Shown: positions 15,190-24,998, numbered from the stretch's first letter. The stretch is 64,000 nucleotides of DNA from Novipirellula artificiosorum (GCF_007860135.1 NZ_SJPV01000008.1:1-64000); one strand, 5' to 3'. Notes: generated by a model not told the origin, from the sequence alone. Numbers and translations: made by a program.

Positions 15190-18189
15190 TCACTCCCATT
15201 CGGGTTCGATGCCACCCGCCAGGCTCAACCCGAGCAAATCTCGCAGGATATACCGAACGGCTTCGTCGCGAAGCGTTGCCAAGGGTTTGAGGCTCAGGCG
15301 AGGATTGGACACTGGACCGCGCGCATCGACGTAGATCGTCCGATTGCTGAGGAGTCGATTGATGCGAATCAACAAGGCCAAGGGGCTAACGAAATCCAGA
15401 GCGACAAGTTGCAAATACGCATCCGCCAATTGATTGGCTTCGAAGTTACCCGTCGAGATAACCGCGTCAACTTCCATCCGCCCGCTGGCGAGTTGTACAA
15501 AGCCGTCGGCCCAAACTCTCAGATGTGGGCTGGCCAATGCGAACTCCTTGATGCGCGCTCGGCCACCGCTGACCGTACCATTGAGCCGACCCTCGTCGAT
15601 CCGAATGCCCGAGAGTGGAATGGCGCCGAGGAACCTCTGGGCATCGCGAAGCCCAGGGATCGCGGCTGCTTGACTGCCATCGAGTTCCGTTTCAAAGGAG
15701 CCGCGTAGATCGGAGAGTCCGGCAATGCTTTTTCCACCGAGAACGAGTGAGCCCCGAATTTGCCCCTGTGCCATGGTGGAGACGCCACCTCCGGCTTCCG
15801 CAATCAATTCATTGAAATCAACACGGTCAAACCCAAGCTCGGTTTGCATGTCGAAACGTCCTGGTCGATAGGCGGAATCAAACGTTGCTTTTCCTCGCAC
15901 TCGACCGCGTGCAAGGGTGCCGTCGATGGATATCAATCCGACCTCCCAGCGGCCGCTGGGAACCGTGTAGGATGCAATGACTCCGCTGTGCACGTTCCCC
16001 AGCATCAGCCCCTTAAACGATGCGTCACTCGTTTGCACCGCACCCCGAGCTCGCAGTTGTTCGCCGCCGGTTACGCGAAGGTTACCCGATAGAGTGCCGT
16101 CGATCGATTCGGCCAACGACTTGGAGATCAACTGCATGGCCTGTGAGGCATCGATCGCGGCGACACGAAGTTCCAATCGTCCATTGCCAACGGGGCCTGC
16201 CTGCGATTTCCAATCCCAGCGACCGGTCGCTTCGATTCGTCCGCCAGCGTACGTTCCGGAAATACGATCGATCCAAACGATCTGGTCACGTAGCCGAGCC
16301 GATATCTCCAATCCGTTGGTCAGCTGCACCGGTCCTAACGCGACGTTGTCCAGACGCAGCTGCAGATCCGCTTCGACCTGCTCGGACGAAACGCTCTGTA
16401 GCGGCGCCGTGAGATTTGCCTCAGCGGTGAGGCGACCCTTGAGCCGATCGTACCGCGAATCGGGTAACACACTCGCCGGTAACACCTCGACGATTTGATC
16501 AAGCTGGATCGAGTTCGCGGAAACCCTCGCGTTGATGGGATTTCGCATCAGGTCTTGCCAGGTGGTCTTCTCCGTAATCGCCGCCGTCGTGATCACGGTC
16601 ACATCGCCTCCGAATAAATCTCCTTCGGCAGAGAGCTGTAGTTTCTGGTCTCGATTGACAACCGACATTCGCAGGTCTCCGACTTCGGCCCCGCCAATCT
16701 TGATTGACGATACCGCAATCTCCAGCATGCCGTCTTGCTTCGCAGGCAGGTCCCATTGGCCGGCGGGAACGGTCCAACGAATCTCTCCTGATGAAATCCC
16801 CGTGATTGAAACCTTGGCGAGCGAGAGAAGATTGGCGTTGAAGACAGGCGATAATTCGCTCCATTGCAAATCGAGCTGATGGGTGCCTAAGGCAGCCAAG
16901 GCAAGCGTCGCCTTTCCAGTGACTTCGCCACCGAAGACGCACGCGGCAAGTTTCGACAGGGACCATTGCTGATCGCGAAGCGAATAGTCGGCCTCGATCG
17001 ATTCGATCACGCGTTCCGGGACCTCCGCCGTGTTGGGTATGGTCGCCGGTTGCAAACGGAAATGCTGGTGGTCAAAGCTAAATTCATGTTCGAGCAAACC
17101 TAGGCTGACGCCGACGACCTCCAAGCGTGGCGAAGCAACACGCCCTGATGCATCCCACTGCCGCCGGGACAAGGTGCCACTTGCGCGAGCATCGATGTCG
17201 AGGGTTCCTTTGGCCAACCGATCCTGGTCGAAACCAAACAAGTTCGACAAAACCCCAAGCGGCAAATCGTTTGACCGGATCGCTGCGCTGAACCGCTGCT
17301 GCTCGTTCAATTCAACTTGGGCTCGCACGGTCGCCGTCAACTCGGCGACCTCAGGCGAAGTCAATTGCATGCGATCGGCCGTCAGTATCCCACGGTCCAC
17401 GGAGATAGCCCCCGTCGAGAGGTTCAGAGGCATCGACCCGCCGCGCGAGAGACCGTTGATTTCCAGGTTCGCTGTGGTGGTCCAAGCAGCGATGTTTTGC
17501 AATTGATTGAGGGGTGCGCGAAAATGGAGGCTGCCCGTTGCCAAACCCGATAGTTGTTTTTGAGCGTCTGTTGACGCCAGCTGTGTTGGGGCAATTTGAA
17601 CCTCGGATGAAGTGCGAGACGCAGCGAGAACCAGATCGTGAAGCGGAAGGATGGGGATCTCACTTGTGGTGATCGACACTTCGATCGATCCGAGCGGAGA
17701 CAACTGCAAGTTGGCCTGGCCCGTGACTTCTCCCTTCGCGGTGATCGGGCGTTTGCTCGACCCGTCAACCAAGCGTCCTCGCAGGTTCTCGATCGACATC
17801 ACCCCGTTGGACAAGTCGAGGGTTGACCGGAAATCGTCAATCACCAATTTTTCGAGACGCAGCTGGTCCGACCGGATCATGCCTTCGATCCGGTAGCTCT
17901 TTGCGTCGGTTAACGCGGTCCAAGGGACGGAGACCGTCAAGTCGACCGACACCTTGCCTTGCATCTCGATGGGAACACCGAGGCCCAGCCGATGGAGCCG
18001 CAGGTTCATCGTCTGGACGTCGACCTGGTCGAAATGCCATTCGGTCGTCCAATAACGGTTGTTTGCTTGAGCGGCCGCGATCGGCGTCGTGACCAGCGGA
18101 AGCACGACCCACCCAAGAACGATCGCAACCACCTTCGCTGGTGTCGATGTTGATAGCAAATGCTGCCAATGGGAGGGGGCCTTTGTCAT
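15190..18189 (-). CDS. AsmA-like / TamB-like periplasmic-facing protein
   Basis: This 999-residue protein from the ATG at 18189 has an N-terminal hydrophobic signal anchor (AKVVAIVLGWVVLPLVTTPI). Very long repetitive beta-rich sequence follows: recurring 'l..G.l...gr..a.G.w.w', such as RIEATGRWDW, ARGRVRGKATFD, MAQGQIRGSLVLGG. The C-terminal part (LLGNVHSGVIASYTVPSGRW..., VWADGFVQLASGRMEVDAVI, LSLKPLATLRDEAVRY) matches AsmA-like C-terminal regions. Such proteins bridge inner and outer membranes and carry lipids. It is 84 nt upstream of the polysaccharide-export gene, both minus strand. An ATG further upstream (18276) would add 29 non-signal-like residues. Confidence 0.8.
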   Translation of the reverse strand: MTKAPSHWQHLLSTSTPAKVVAIVLGWVVLPLVTTPIAAAQANNRYWTTEWHFDQVDVQTMNLRLHRLGLGVPIEMQGKVSVDLTVSVPWTALTDAKSYRIEGMIRSDQLRLEKLVIDDFRSTLDLSNGVMSIENLRGRLVDGSSKRPITAKGEVTGQANLQLSPLGSIEVSITTSEIPILPLHDLVLAASRTSSEVQIAPTQLASTDAQKQLSGLATGSLHFRAPLNQLQNIAAWTTTANLEINGLSRGGSMPLNLSTGAISVDRGILTADRMQLTSPEVAELTATVRAQVELNEQQRFSAAIRSNDLPLGVLSNLFGFDQDRLAKGTLDIDARASGTLSRRQWDASGRVASPRLEVVGVSLGLLEHEFSFDHQHFRLQPATIPNTAEVPERVIESIEADYSLRDQQWSLSKLAACVFGGEVTGKATLALAALGTHQLDLQWSELSPVFNANLLSLAKVSITGISSGEIRWTVPAGQWDLPAKQDGMLEIAVSSIKIGGAEVGDLRMSVVNRDQKLQLSAEGDLFGGDVTVITTAAITEKTTWQDLMRNPINARVSANSIQLDQIVEVLPASVLPDSRYDRLKGRLTAEANLTAPLQSVSSEQVEADLQLRLDNVALGPVQLTNGLEISARLRDQIVWIDRISGTYAGGRIEATGRWDWKSQAGPVGNGRLELRVAAIDASQAMQLISKSLAESIDGTLSGNLRVTGGEQLRARGAVQTSDASFKGLMLGNVHSGVIASYTVPSGRWEVGLISIDGTLARGRVRGKATFDSAYRPGRFDMQTELGFDRVDFNELIAEAGGGVSTMAQGQIRGSLVLGGKSIAGLSDLRGSFETELDGSQAAAIPGLRDAQRFLGAIPLSGIRIDEGRLNGTVSGGRARIKEFALASPHLRVWADGFVQLASGRMEVDAVISTGNFEANQLADAYLQLVALDFVSPLALLIRINRLLSNRTIYVDARGPVSNPRLSLKPLATLRDEAVRYILRDLLGLSLAGGIEPEWE

Positions 18190-18665
18190 GTTCGCTCGAA
18201 TGGGAGAAAAGGGTCGATAAGATCTTCGATCGGAAGGAAAGCGAAAAGAAAGGATGGAAAAGTGGCGATTTCTCAAGCGAATAGGACAACCGCAGCGGTA
18301 AACTGAGGTTAGCGGGGCAAAAACGAGGCCATTTGCTCAGGATCCTTGGTGTTTTTGTTGGCACGCTTGTCAAAACGATAGCGTTTTTCGACTCAATAAG
18401 GGCGGAATTCTTGGCTTCGGGCTTGGGGGAAAAATGCTGCCAAGCTATACATAAGGACCAATGGCAGGTGCCGGTTGTAGGCACATCCGTTGATTCATTC
18501 CGTTGAGATGGCCTCGATTGAGCTGCAATTTGCCATCGAAAAAATCGTCGTGCGGGTCTCGCGCGGCCAGAAAGCGAAGCAACCAGGAGTTGGATTCCGT
18601 TTTGCTGGCCAGCTGCGTCCCCCACTCCCATCCAAACCACAAATCACACCCCTACAAAATCATTT
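18190..18665. other. Divergent intergenic region
   Basis: 476 bases separate the start of the AsmA-like gene and the start of the disordered-protein gene, so both promoters should lie here. No consensus promoter, hairpin or open frame could be picked out with confidence. Confidence 0.4.
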
Positions 18666-20447
18666 ATGAGATCAGATCATTGGAATTTCCTAGCCAATTT
18701 GCTAGGAACCCCAGGCGGACCCGCTCCCCGCGAAGAAAGCGAGCCGGCAAAAAGCGAACAGCGTGCGAAGGCCGAATCGGGTGACAAGCCAGAAACGAAG
18801 CAAGCGGACGATTCGAAGCCGGAAGACAATCGACGCGAAGACAAGAAATCCGCGAAGCGGGATGAACGCAAGCAGCCTGAAACGCTGACGAAAACGGAAC
18901 CAGAACCCACCAGCGATGCGGTCGCCGAAGAAGCCGCCAGTGTCGATGATGTCATTGAAGCCCTGCAGTCGGTCACTCCGCCACAGGTGATTCCTGGATT
19001 TGGGCCGCCGAAGAAGACCGAAGCGGCAAAACCGACCGAGAGCCGCTCGGCAGGTCGAAGTCCGGCATCCGCACCCGTTCGCCGCGAAACGCCAGCCAAG
19101 GCTGAAGTCGCGCCCGTCGAGATGGCTGCAGACTCGGACAACGAGAACGACAACGATGAGCTGTCGCAAGCCTGGGGAGGTTTGGCGAGCCAATTGGGGA
19201 TTCAGGAGGATCCCTCGTCATCGAGTCCGCCGCCAAAGCCTACCAAAGAGGCGTCGCGGGAGTCGCGGTCGCCAGAGAGTCGCAAGCCAAAACGAGAAGA
19301 GGACAACCGAACGCGAGCCCCTCGGCCGGCTGTTGGTTTCGGTACGGGGCTTGGGATCGATCTCGGGCCGGAACCGATCGACGAGAACCCTGCAGACGAA
19401 GTTGCCAGCAAAGAAAGTGTCAATAAGGAAGTTGACAGTAAAAAAGTGGTCAGTGATTTCGCAGCCGATCTTGCCGGTGCCGATCGTGACACGGATGAGC
19501 TTGGTTGGCAGCCTCCCCGTCCCCGTCGTGATTCGGCTCGCGAGGACTCGCCACGACGCAAAGAGCCATCGCGTCGCGAACGGTCGTCACGCGAACCTGC
19601 GGATGAAATCCTGGCGAAGCCCAAGGCGTTTGCAGACGATCGCGAAGCCGATGAGGATTCGACCGCAGAGAAGGGTGGGTCGGCACGACGTCGTGGACGC
19701 CGCCGTGGTGTCCGTCAACGGATGAGCGAAGACGCGATTGACAGTGGCGGCGACGATTCGGGGAAATCGCCCCGTGGTCGTTCGAGTTCCCGAACCGAAC
19801 CGGCGCGATCGGAGCTATCGAGCCGGGATGCTGATGAGGATGCGCCTCGTCGTCGTTCACGCAAGTCGAGTTTTGTGACCGATCTTGACGATCAGGCCGA
19901 TGATGAATTACCCGAAGATCTGTTCGGTGACGACCTCGATACAGAGGACGTCGATACGGACGACGTCGAGGTTAGCGGAGACAGCCGTGATGATCAGGAG
20001 GAAGAAGCACCTCGTTCTCGCTCCCGACGTCGTGGGCGCCGCGGTGGCCGCCGAAGCCGTGGTCGTGATAGCGAAACCAAGACCAGCGAAGAGTCAACCA
20101 GTCGTCGTGGGATGACAGAGTCGGACGATTTGGAGAGCACATCCGAGTTTGACGATGATCATGAAGACGACGAAGAAGTGGAAGTGATTCGTCGTGGTCG
20201 ACGACGAGGTCGCCCGCAGCGAGATCAGGACTCGTCAACCGAGGACAATGCGGAACGCGAATCTCAGGGTCGCGGACGAGGGCGTGGACGACAGAGCGAA
20301 GCCGACAGCGACGACCCCGTAGCGCCGCGTCCCAATGTGCCCACATGGCTCGAAACGGTCACGTTGCTTGTCGATTCGAACGTGGAAAACCACAAGAAGA
20401 CACCGGCTCGTGGCGGCGGTGGGCGAGGCCGCGGTAAACGCCGGTAA
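18666..20447 (+). CDS. Large disordered acidic/RG-rich protein, unknown function
   Basis: The 593-residue product is almost entirely low-complexity, charged sequence. Acidic blocks (DDELPEDLFGDDLDTEDVDT near 415, EFDDDHEDDEEVEVI near 500) alternate with Arg/Gly blocks (SARRRGRRRGVRQR, RSRRRGRRGGRRSRGRD, RRGRRRGRPQR, GRGRGRGRQ, GGGGRGRGKRR at the end). Only two short patches look foldable: the N-terminal WNFLANLLG and a C-terminal helix PTWLETVTLLVDSNVENHKK. RG blocks typically bind RNA. This could be an RNA-binding or condensate-forming protein; no function is shown by the sequence. The ATG at 18666 lacks a strong ribosome binding site. Confidence 0.72.
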   Translation: MRSDHWNFLANLLGTPGGPAPREESEPAKSEQRAKAESGDKPETKQADDSKPEDNRREDKKSAKRDERKQPETLTKTEPEPTSDAVAEEAASVDDVIEALQSVTPPQVIPGFGPPKKTEAAKPTESRSAGRSPASAPVRRETPAKAEVAPVEMAADSDNENDNDELSQAWGGLASQLGIQEDPSSSSPPPKPTKEASRESRSPESRKPKREEDNRTRAPRPAVGFGTGLGIDLGPEPIDENPADEVASKESVNKEVDSKKVVSDFAADLAGADRDTDELGWQPPRPRRDSAREDSPRRKEPSRRERSSREPADEILAKPKAFADDREADEDSTAEKGGSARRRGRRRGVRQRMSEDAIDSGGDDSGKSPRGRSSSRTEPARSELSSRDADEDAPRRRSRKSSFVTDLDDQADDELPEDLFGDDLDTEDVDTDDVEVSGDSRDDQEEEAPRSRSRRRGRRGGRRSRGRDSETKTSEESTSRRGMTESDDLESTSEFDDDHEDDEEVEVIRRGRRRGRPQRDQDSSTEDNAERESQGRGRGRGRQSEADSDDPVAPRPNVPTWLETVTLLVDSNVENHKKTPARGGGGRGRGKRR

Positions 20448-20552
20448 AGGCGATAGGCGGGCTAATTTGGTGTTTGGAGCGTTTGCGAAGGTGTGACGTT
20501 GGCTCACGCCGGCGTTTCGCTCCTCCTCATTCCTTTACCTGATCGATCCCTT

Positions 20553-21521
20553 ATGTCGGCTCAAGACCAAACGCTCGACCAATACCACGAGCTGATGCAG
20601 ATCAACGTGGTCTCGCATCTGCTCCGCAGCGCCCGCGAAACCGGCTTGTTGGACGAGCTAAAGAACGGGCAGCGGACCCTCGAGCAACTATGCGAATCGT
20701 TGTCACTGCTGGTTCAGCCAACATCACTGTTGCTCGATGCATTGATCGCGATTGGTATCGTTCAGAAATATGGTAACGATCATGCATTGTCTCCTGCGGC
20801 TCAGTTGCTGTGTAGCTATGACGTTGATTTAGGGGACGCTCGTTGGGGCCAACTGGCCGACCAAGTCCGCGGCCGTCGAAAGCGATCCGATGCCGATTCG
20901 ATTCGCTATTTTGAACAGATCGCAGCGACCCAATGGATTCACACTCCCGCTGCGATTCAGGCGGCAGAGATCTTGAATCTGGGCGGAGAAGGCGAGGAGC
21001 TTGGGCTGAGCATTTTGGATCTCGGCTGTGGGTCAGCGGTTTGGAGTTGCGCGATGGTACATCGCGACGTGGAGGCGACGATCACGGCGGTGGACCTTCC
21101 CGGCCCACTGGCTGCTGCAATCAGCATGGCAGCGTCGATCGATGTCACCGATCGCTTTTCTGTGATCGAAAGTGACCCGTTGGAGGTCGATGGACTTGAA
21201 CCGGTCTATGACATCGTGCTGCTAGCACAGCGGCTGTTTGGCTTGGGCGAAGAGGGGCAGATACGGTTGTTGGAAAAAGCGGTCTCGGCAATCCGGCCCG
21301 GTGGCCGGTTGGTCGTCATCGATCTGTTCCGAGGACCTACGAAGCCAAGCTTGGCGGAAAGTGTTGAGGCGTTGAAGCTGGAACTCGATACCCCTGCGGG
21401 CGGAATGAAGACGCTCAAGGAAGCCGAAGCGATGCTTGGCTCGGCGGGTTTGGGGCAAATTCAGTTTTCATTTCTTGTGGCAAGCCGCATTCATCTGGGG
21501 ATGATGGTAGCAGTCCGGTAG
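20553..21521 (+). CDS. SAM-dependent methyltransferase (O-methyltransferase-like)
   Basis: Starting at the ATG at 20553 the 322-residue protein has an N-terminal winged-helix/dimerisation domain (INVVSHLLRSARETGLLDEL, LTS-like HALSPAAQLL) and a C-terminal Rossmann fold. The SAM-binding motif I is LSILDLGCGSAVWSCAMVHR, followed by the acidic AVDLPGPL. Later motifs are YDIVLLAQRLFGLGEEGQIR and AIRPGGRLVVIDLF. The layout is that of small-molecule O-methyltransferases such as acetylserotonin or hydroxyneurosporene methyltransferases; the substrate cannot be read from sequence. Confidence 0.85.
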   Translation: MSAQDQTLDQYHELMQINVVSHLLRSARETGLLDELKNGQRTLEQLCESLSLLVQPTSLLLDALIAIGIVQKYGNDHALSPAAQLLCSYDVDLGDARWGQLADQVRGRRKRSDADSIRYFEQIAATQWIHTPAAIQAAEILNLGGEGEELGLSILDLGCGSAVWSCAMVHRDVEATITAVDLPGPLAAAISMAASIDVTDRFSVIESDPLEVDGLEPVYDIVLLAQRLFGLGEEGQIRLLEKAVSAIRPGGRLVVIDLFRGPTKPSLAESVEALKLELDTPAGGMKTLKEAEAMLGSAGLGQIQFSFLVASRIHLGMMVAVR

Positions 21522-21584
21522 CTACGTTTGCTGTTCCTTGCCAAACCATGATGCACGAAATCAATACGTCGGCAAGTCTCTCGC

Positions 21585-24023
21585 CTACAAGCGTTGCAGT
21601 TCGTTCAGTAGAAGCCGAGCGGAGCTGGCATTCTGCCGATCTCCTGTTTGCTGGGAAATCATCAGAGCCGTTTTCGATATCTCAAAGGCCTCGTGAACGA
21701 GTCCATTTTCGGCGAGGGCCTGAGCATGGACCAGCAGCGTGGATGGATCCTTGCCGCCGGTGAACTTGTAGGCCTGGGTCGACAACCGCAGCGCCTGTTT
21801 GGCATCCTCCGGCGTTATGTCGAGGGGGTTCAGCAGCGTAACGGCCAAACCCGCAAGCGCCGCGGACGACTCGGGGTCTCGCCTAAGGGCTTTGCGGTAC
21901 AGGGTTTCGGCTTGATCGACCTTTTGTTCAAGCAAAAGAACGCGAGCCAACGCAACGTAGGGTGACGCAAATTCGGGGTCCAGTCGCGAGGCCTGGATCA
22001 GGTGTTCTTTACCCTCGTTGGTCTTTCCCATTTGGACGGAAAGGACGCCCAACGCGTGGTAAGCGGGAGCGCTATCAGGGACCGCCTTGATGGCGCTTCG
22101 ATACGCTTCGGCGGCCTTTGAAAACTCGCCCGTTCTTTCGAGAATCGACCCGTGTAACACATGGGCCCGTCCATTATCGGGGTTGGCGTCAAGGATGATC
22201 GCGATTTGATCTTTCGCTTGCTGGATTTTGTTGAGTCGAAGGTACACGTCCCCCAGGCACAGCCGAGCTTCAGCGTATTCCGGGTTTTCCGCCAGCGCTC
22301 TTTCAAAAGCTTGAATCGCAAGTTCGTACTCTCCATCAAAAATGCATGATTTCCCCTCTTTCACCAGGGCGTATTCGTCAATGAAGTTCTGCGAGATCTG
22401 AGCGATGGCGTCGTCCGACGTATTGACGAACTCAGGGATGTTCGCGGCCATTTGGTCCGAAGTGAAATGGGACAGGACGACCGGAGGAGTGGTTCGGCCC
22501 GCTTCATCGAAATGCGTTAAGAACAATTGCGTGTAGGGCGAAAGCGTTTTCGACGAAAAAACCATCCACTTACCATTGGGCGACCAACTGTGCCAAGAAT
22601 TCATTCGATTCGTATTGCAGTTCAGTCGTCGGGCCTCGCCGCCTTCGGCGGGAATCAGGAACAGCTCGCTATCCGGTTGCAGCAGCATAAAACTCTTTGC
22701 TTGACAAAAGACGATCCATTTGCCGTCAGGCGAGTACTTGGGAAAGTAGTTGCTCATCTCATTGTTGGAAGCGCCCAACAGCGGCTTCGGTGTGCCTCCC
22801 TTGCCATCATTGAAAGGAATTCGCCAAAGGTCGAACTGGAATTCCTCCTTGTGGTCGATGAAATCACGCACATCTTCCCGCTTGATCAGGCCATGTCCTT
22901 TCTTGGTTACCTTCAGTTCGCAAGATTCGTGCCGAGCAAAAACGATATGCTTGCCGTCTGGGCTCCAGGCCGGATTGCTTTGCACGAAGTTTGGGTCATC
23001 GGCGCCCGGCAAAGCATGGAACGTTTTGTTCTGAAGGTCATAAAACGCCAAAATTCCGCGGACGGGAAAAAAGAGTTGGCTAAATTCCAAGTCGTCCAAG
23101 GGCGCAAAGACCGAAGCATCCTTGACGGTGCTGATCACGTATCGACCATCGGGTGAAACCTGTGAAAGTAGCCCTAGCGTTTCCTCGTCCGCCTCGGGCT
23201 TGTAGTCGCTCCAGGTGATGATTTTGGGGTCATCGAAGGTCATCTCCTGCGACACGGGGCTCAGAACATAGGATCCCTTATCACTGCCGTAGTCCACGTC
23301 CATCCCTAGGGTCTTGCCGTCGCTTGAAAACGAATGGCAATTGCCGCATAGAGGCATCTTGTCCAACACGACCGGCGGCTGCTCGCAGTTGGCAATGGAT
23401 CCGAATCGCCAGCGGATATGCGCGCCGGGATCTTTCACAGCCTCAGCAAACGGCAAGTTGACTTCTCGGTAGAAGATCGGTGCGCCAACTTCGTCACGGG
23501 ACGTGCTGATCGAAACATGGTCTTCTGAAAGCGTGTTTTCCGGGTCCTTGCTGTCGATACCGTAGACGGCGACGTGTGCCTTCGCGTCAAGAGATCGCTG
23601 TTTGATTTCGTTCCAGGCATCTTCTGGCGGAGTCCATTCGCAGGTGTTGGCGGTGAATTGCATGGGGGCGCCATCGGCAAATTCAATCAGGATCTTCCAA
23701 CGGTCAACCTGGTCCGTCTTGTCGCGCCAAACAAATCGTGTCGGGGCGATCTCCGCAGGAAACAGGCTGCCGTCGAAGGGGCATTGGATTTTCAGTGCCG
23801 GCGGTTGTGCCTTGCCAAGGGTGGTGGATGTTGCGGTTGGTTGCAGGGTCGCATCGATCGTCGGCGAGGAAGCAAACCACCAAGCCGATACGCCGCCAAC
23901 CCCCGCCAAAAGCAGTCCGATCGCGACCAGCCAAATAATCGGGACAGACGAACGACTGGATTCTTCACGGGACGATTTTCGCTGTTTTTGAGTCTTGCGC
24001 TGCTTGGACCGTTTCGGACTCAT
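21585..24023 (-). CDS. PD40 beta-propeller / TPR protein with a c-heme motif
   Basis: The 812-residue protein has a basic N-terminus, a membrane anchor (about 28-50), and an Ig-like stretch. A single C-G-N-C-H motif lies at 226-230 (DKMPLCGNCHSFSSDGKT). TolB-type propeller repeats cover about 290-560 (NPAWSPDGKHIVFARHE, FPKYSPDGKWIVFCQAKS, SWSPNGKWMVFSSK). From about 590 to the end there are TPRs (YELAIQAFERALAENPEYAE, AEAYRSAIKAVPDSAPAYHA, AETLYRKALRRDPESSAALA). The motif would bind one c-type heme if exported. Its role is unknown; scaffolding of surface processes is plausible. Confidence 0.85.
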   Translation of the reverse strand: MSPKRSKQRKTQKQRKSSREESSRSSVPIIWLVAIGLLLAGVGGVSAWWFASSPTIDATLQPTATSTTLGKAQPPALKIQCPFDGSLFPAEIAPTRFVWRDKTDQVDRWKILIEFADGAPMQFTANTCEWTPPEDAWNEIKQRSLDAKAHVAVYGIDSKDPENTLSEDHVSISTSRDEVGAPIFYREVNLPFAEAVKDPGAHIRWRFGSIANCEQPPVVLDKMPLCGNCHSFSSDGKTLGMDVDYGSDKGSYVLSPVSQEMTFDDPKIITWSDYKPEADEETLGLLSQVSPDGRYVISTVKDASVFAPLDDLEFSQLFFPVRGILAFYDLQNKTFHALPGADDPNFVQSNPAWSPDGKHIVFARHESCELKVTKKGHGLIKREDVRDFIDHKEEFQFDLWRIPFNDGKGGTPKPLLGASNNEMSNYFPKYSPDGKWIVFCQAKSFMLLQPDSELFLIPAEGGEARRLNCNTNRMNSWHSWSPNGKWMVFSSKTLSPYTQLFLTHFDEAGRTTPPVVLSHFTSDQMAANIPEFVNTSDDAIAQISQNFIDEYALVKEGKSCIFDGEYELAIQAFERALAENPEYAEARLCLGDVYLRLNKIQQAKDQIAIILDANPDNGRAHVLHGSILERTGEFSKAAEAYRSAIKAVPDSAPAYHALGVLSVQMGKTNEGKEHLIQASRLDPEFASPYVALARVLLLEQKVDQAETLYRKALRRDPESSAALAGLAVTLLNPLDITPEDAKQALRLSTQAYKFTGGKDPSTLLVHAQALAENGLVHEAFEISKTALMISQQTGDRQNASSARLLLNELQRL

Positions 24024-24170
24024 CTCATTCTCGGCTCTTCTGGAAACCCTCTAGCGTAGTTGTCTCAGGCGTTGCGGGCCACCTCGGAATCCAAATGGCA
24101 AGGTAAGTGGAGTGACTTTGAAAATTCCGTTTCACCTGATGATCTGGCTCCCTTCTCCCCACCCGATTTT

Positions 24171-24240
24171 GAGGTCGTCCGGTTTTTAAGTTGTGACGAA
24201 CACAGTGTTTCGGTATCCAACTACCCCTGCCCGCGCAGCG
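24171..24240 (+). repeat. Element A, left-end fragment
   Basis: Begins GAGGTCGTCCGGTTTTTAAG and continues GTTGTGACG, GGTATCCAACTACCCCTGCC, CGCGCAGCG, matching the left ~70 bases of the complete element at 24758. The interior and right end are missing. Confidence 0.65.
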
Positions 24241-24439
24241 CTCGTTGTACCGCGCATCTCGGGTGCTGTCTAATACATCTGCGGGGTAGGTGACGAGATT
24301 TCGCTCTGGACTTTCGACAAACCGCTGCGAATGATTGCTGCCTTGCGGTTCGCGCTGGTGCTGCGAACATGGGCAAGCCTGTTGCACGGAGGTGCGGTTC
24401 ATGGGTGCGGTGGCTCTCGGACTCCTCGGTCAAAAAACC

Positions 24440-24736
24440 GGCTCATCCGACGGAAGCGCGCGGAACCCAGACTCAAGGTTTTTTGGAGGTATGGCTCCGG
24501 TGTCCAATGATCTCTTAGAAAAGAGTCCCCGACGGTCGGTCGTCCGCCGGGAACCGGTAGCACCCTTGGCGCACCGTCGACCGGGATATCCCTTGTCAAG
24601 TTGCACCTCTGCAGAGCTCGACTCCGTTTCTCCCGGCAACTGCACGATAACAAGTGAAAATAGCTCCTGCCAGCAATGATGGGACACCGGAGAGATGCCT
24701 CGAAAACCTCCTGCGCACGCTTCCGCCGGATGAGCC
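24440..24736. mobile_element. Element B, copy 1 (non-autonomous, palindromic ends)
   Basis: A 297-bp unit with outer arms GGCTCATCCGACGGAAGCG and the reverse complement of GCTTCCGCCGGATGAGCC. The pairing continues inward imperfectly through AGGTTTT and CTCCGGTGTC to about 75 bases per side. The core (CCCCGACGG to CTGCAGAGC) shows no open frame of note. It is nearly identical to the copy at 49213-49508. Flanks are AAAAAACC on the left and AAAAAAAT on the right, a possible but imperfect 8-bp duplication. No transposase is encoded, so it would need one in trans, or it acts as a structured RNA. Confidence 0.72.
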
Positions 24737-24757
24737 AAAAAAATATCACCGGATTAG

Positions 24758-24998
24758 GAGGTCGTGCAGTTTTTAAGTTGTGACTGCTGAATTGTTTAGG
24801 TATCCAACCACCCCTGCCCGCGCAGCGGGAGGGGTCGAGCGCAGCGAGGGGGAGGGCCGGTATAGAAACCGTGCTGGAATTTCATGTTGTCATCGCAGCC
24901 CGTTTTCCCTCTCCCTCGCTTAGGCTCGACCTCTCCCAGAGGGAGAGGTAAATCTTGTAAGTCTTTTTCAATCAACAACTTAAAAACTGCACGACCTC
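24758..24998. mobile_element. Element A, complete copy (MITE-like)
   Basis: A 241-bp unit bounded by perfect 24-bp terminal inverted repeats (24758-24781 and 24975-24998, starting GAGGTCGTGCAGTTTTTAAG). It is flanked by a direct TTAG duplication at 24754-24757 and 24999-25002. The interior is GC-rich with inverted GGGAGGGGTCGAGC / CCCTCTCCCTCG blocks and no transposase. Partial copies lie at 131-184, 185-250, 24171-24240 and 47111-47145. It begins 21 bp after element B. Confidence 0.82.
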
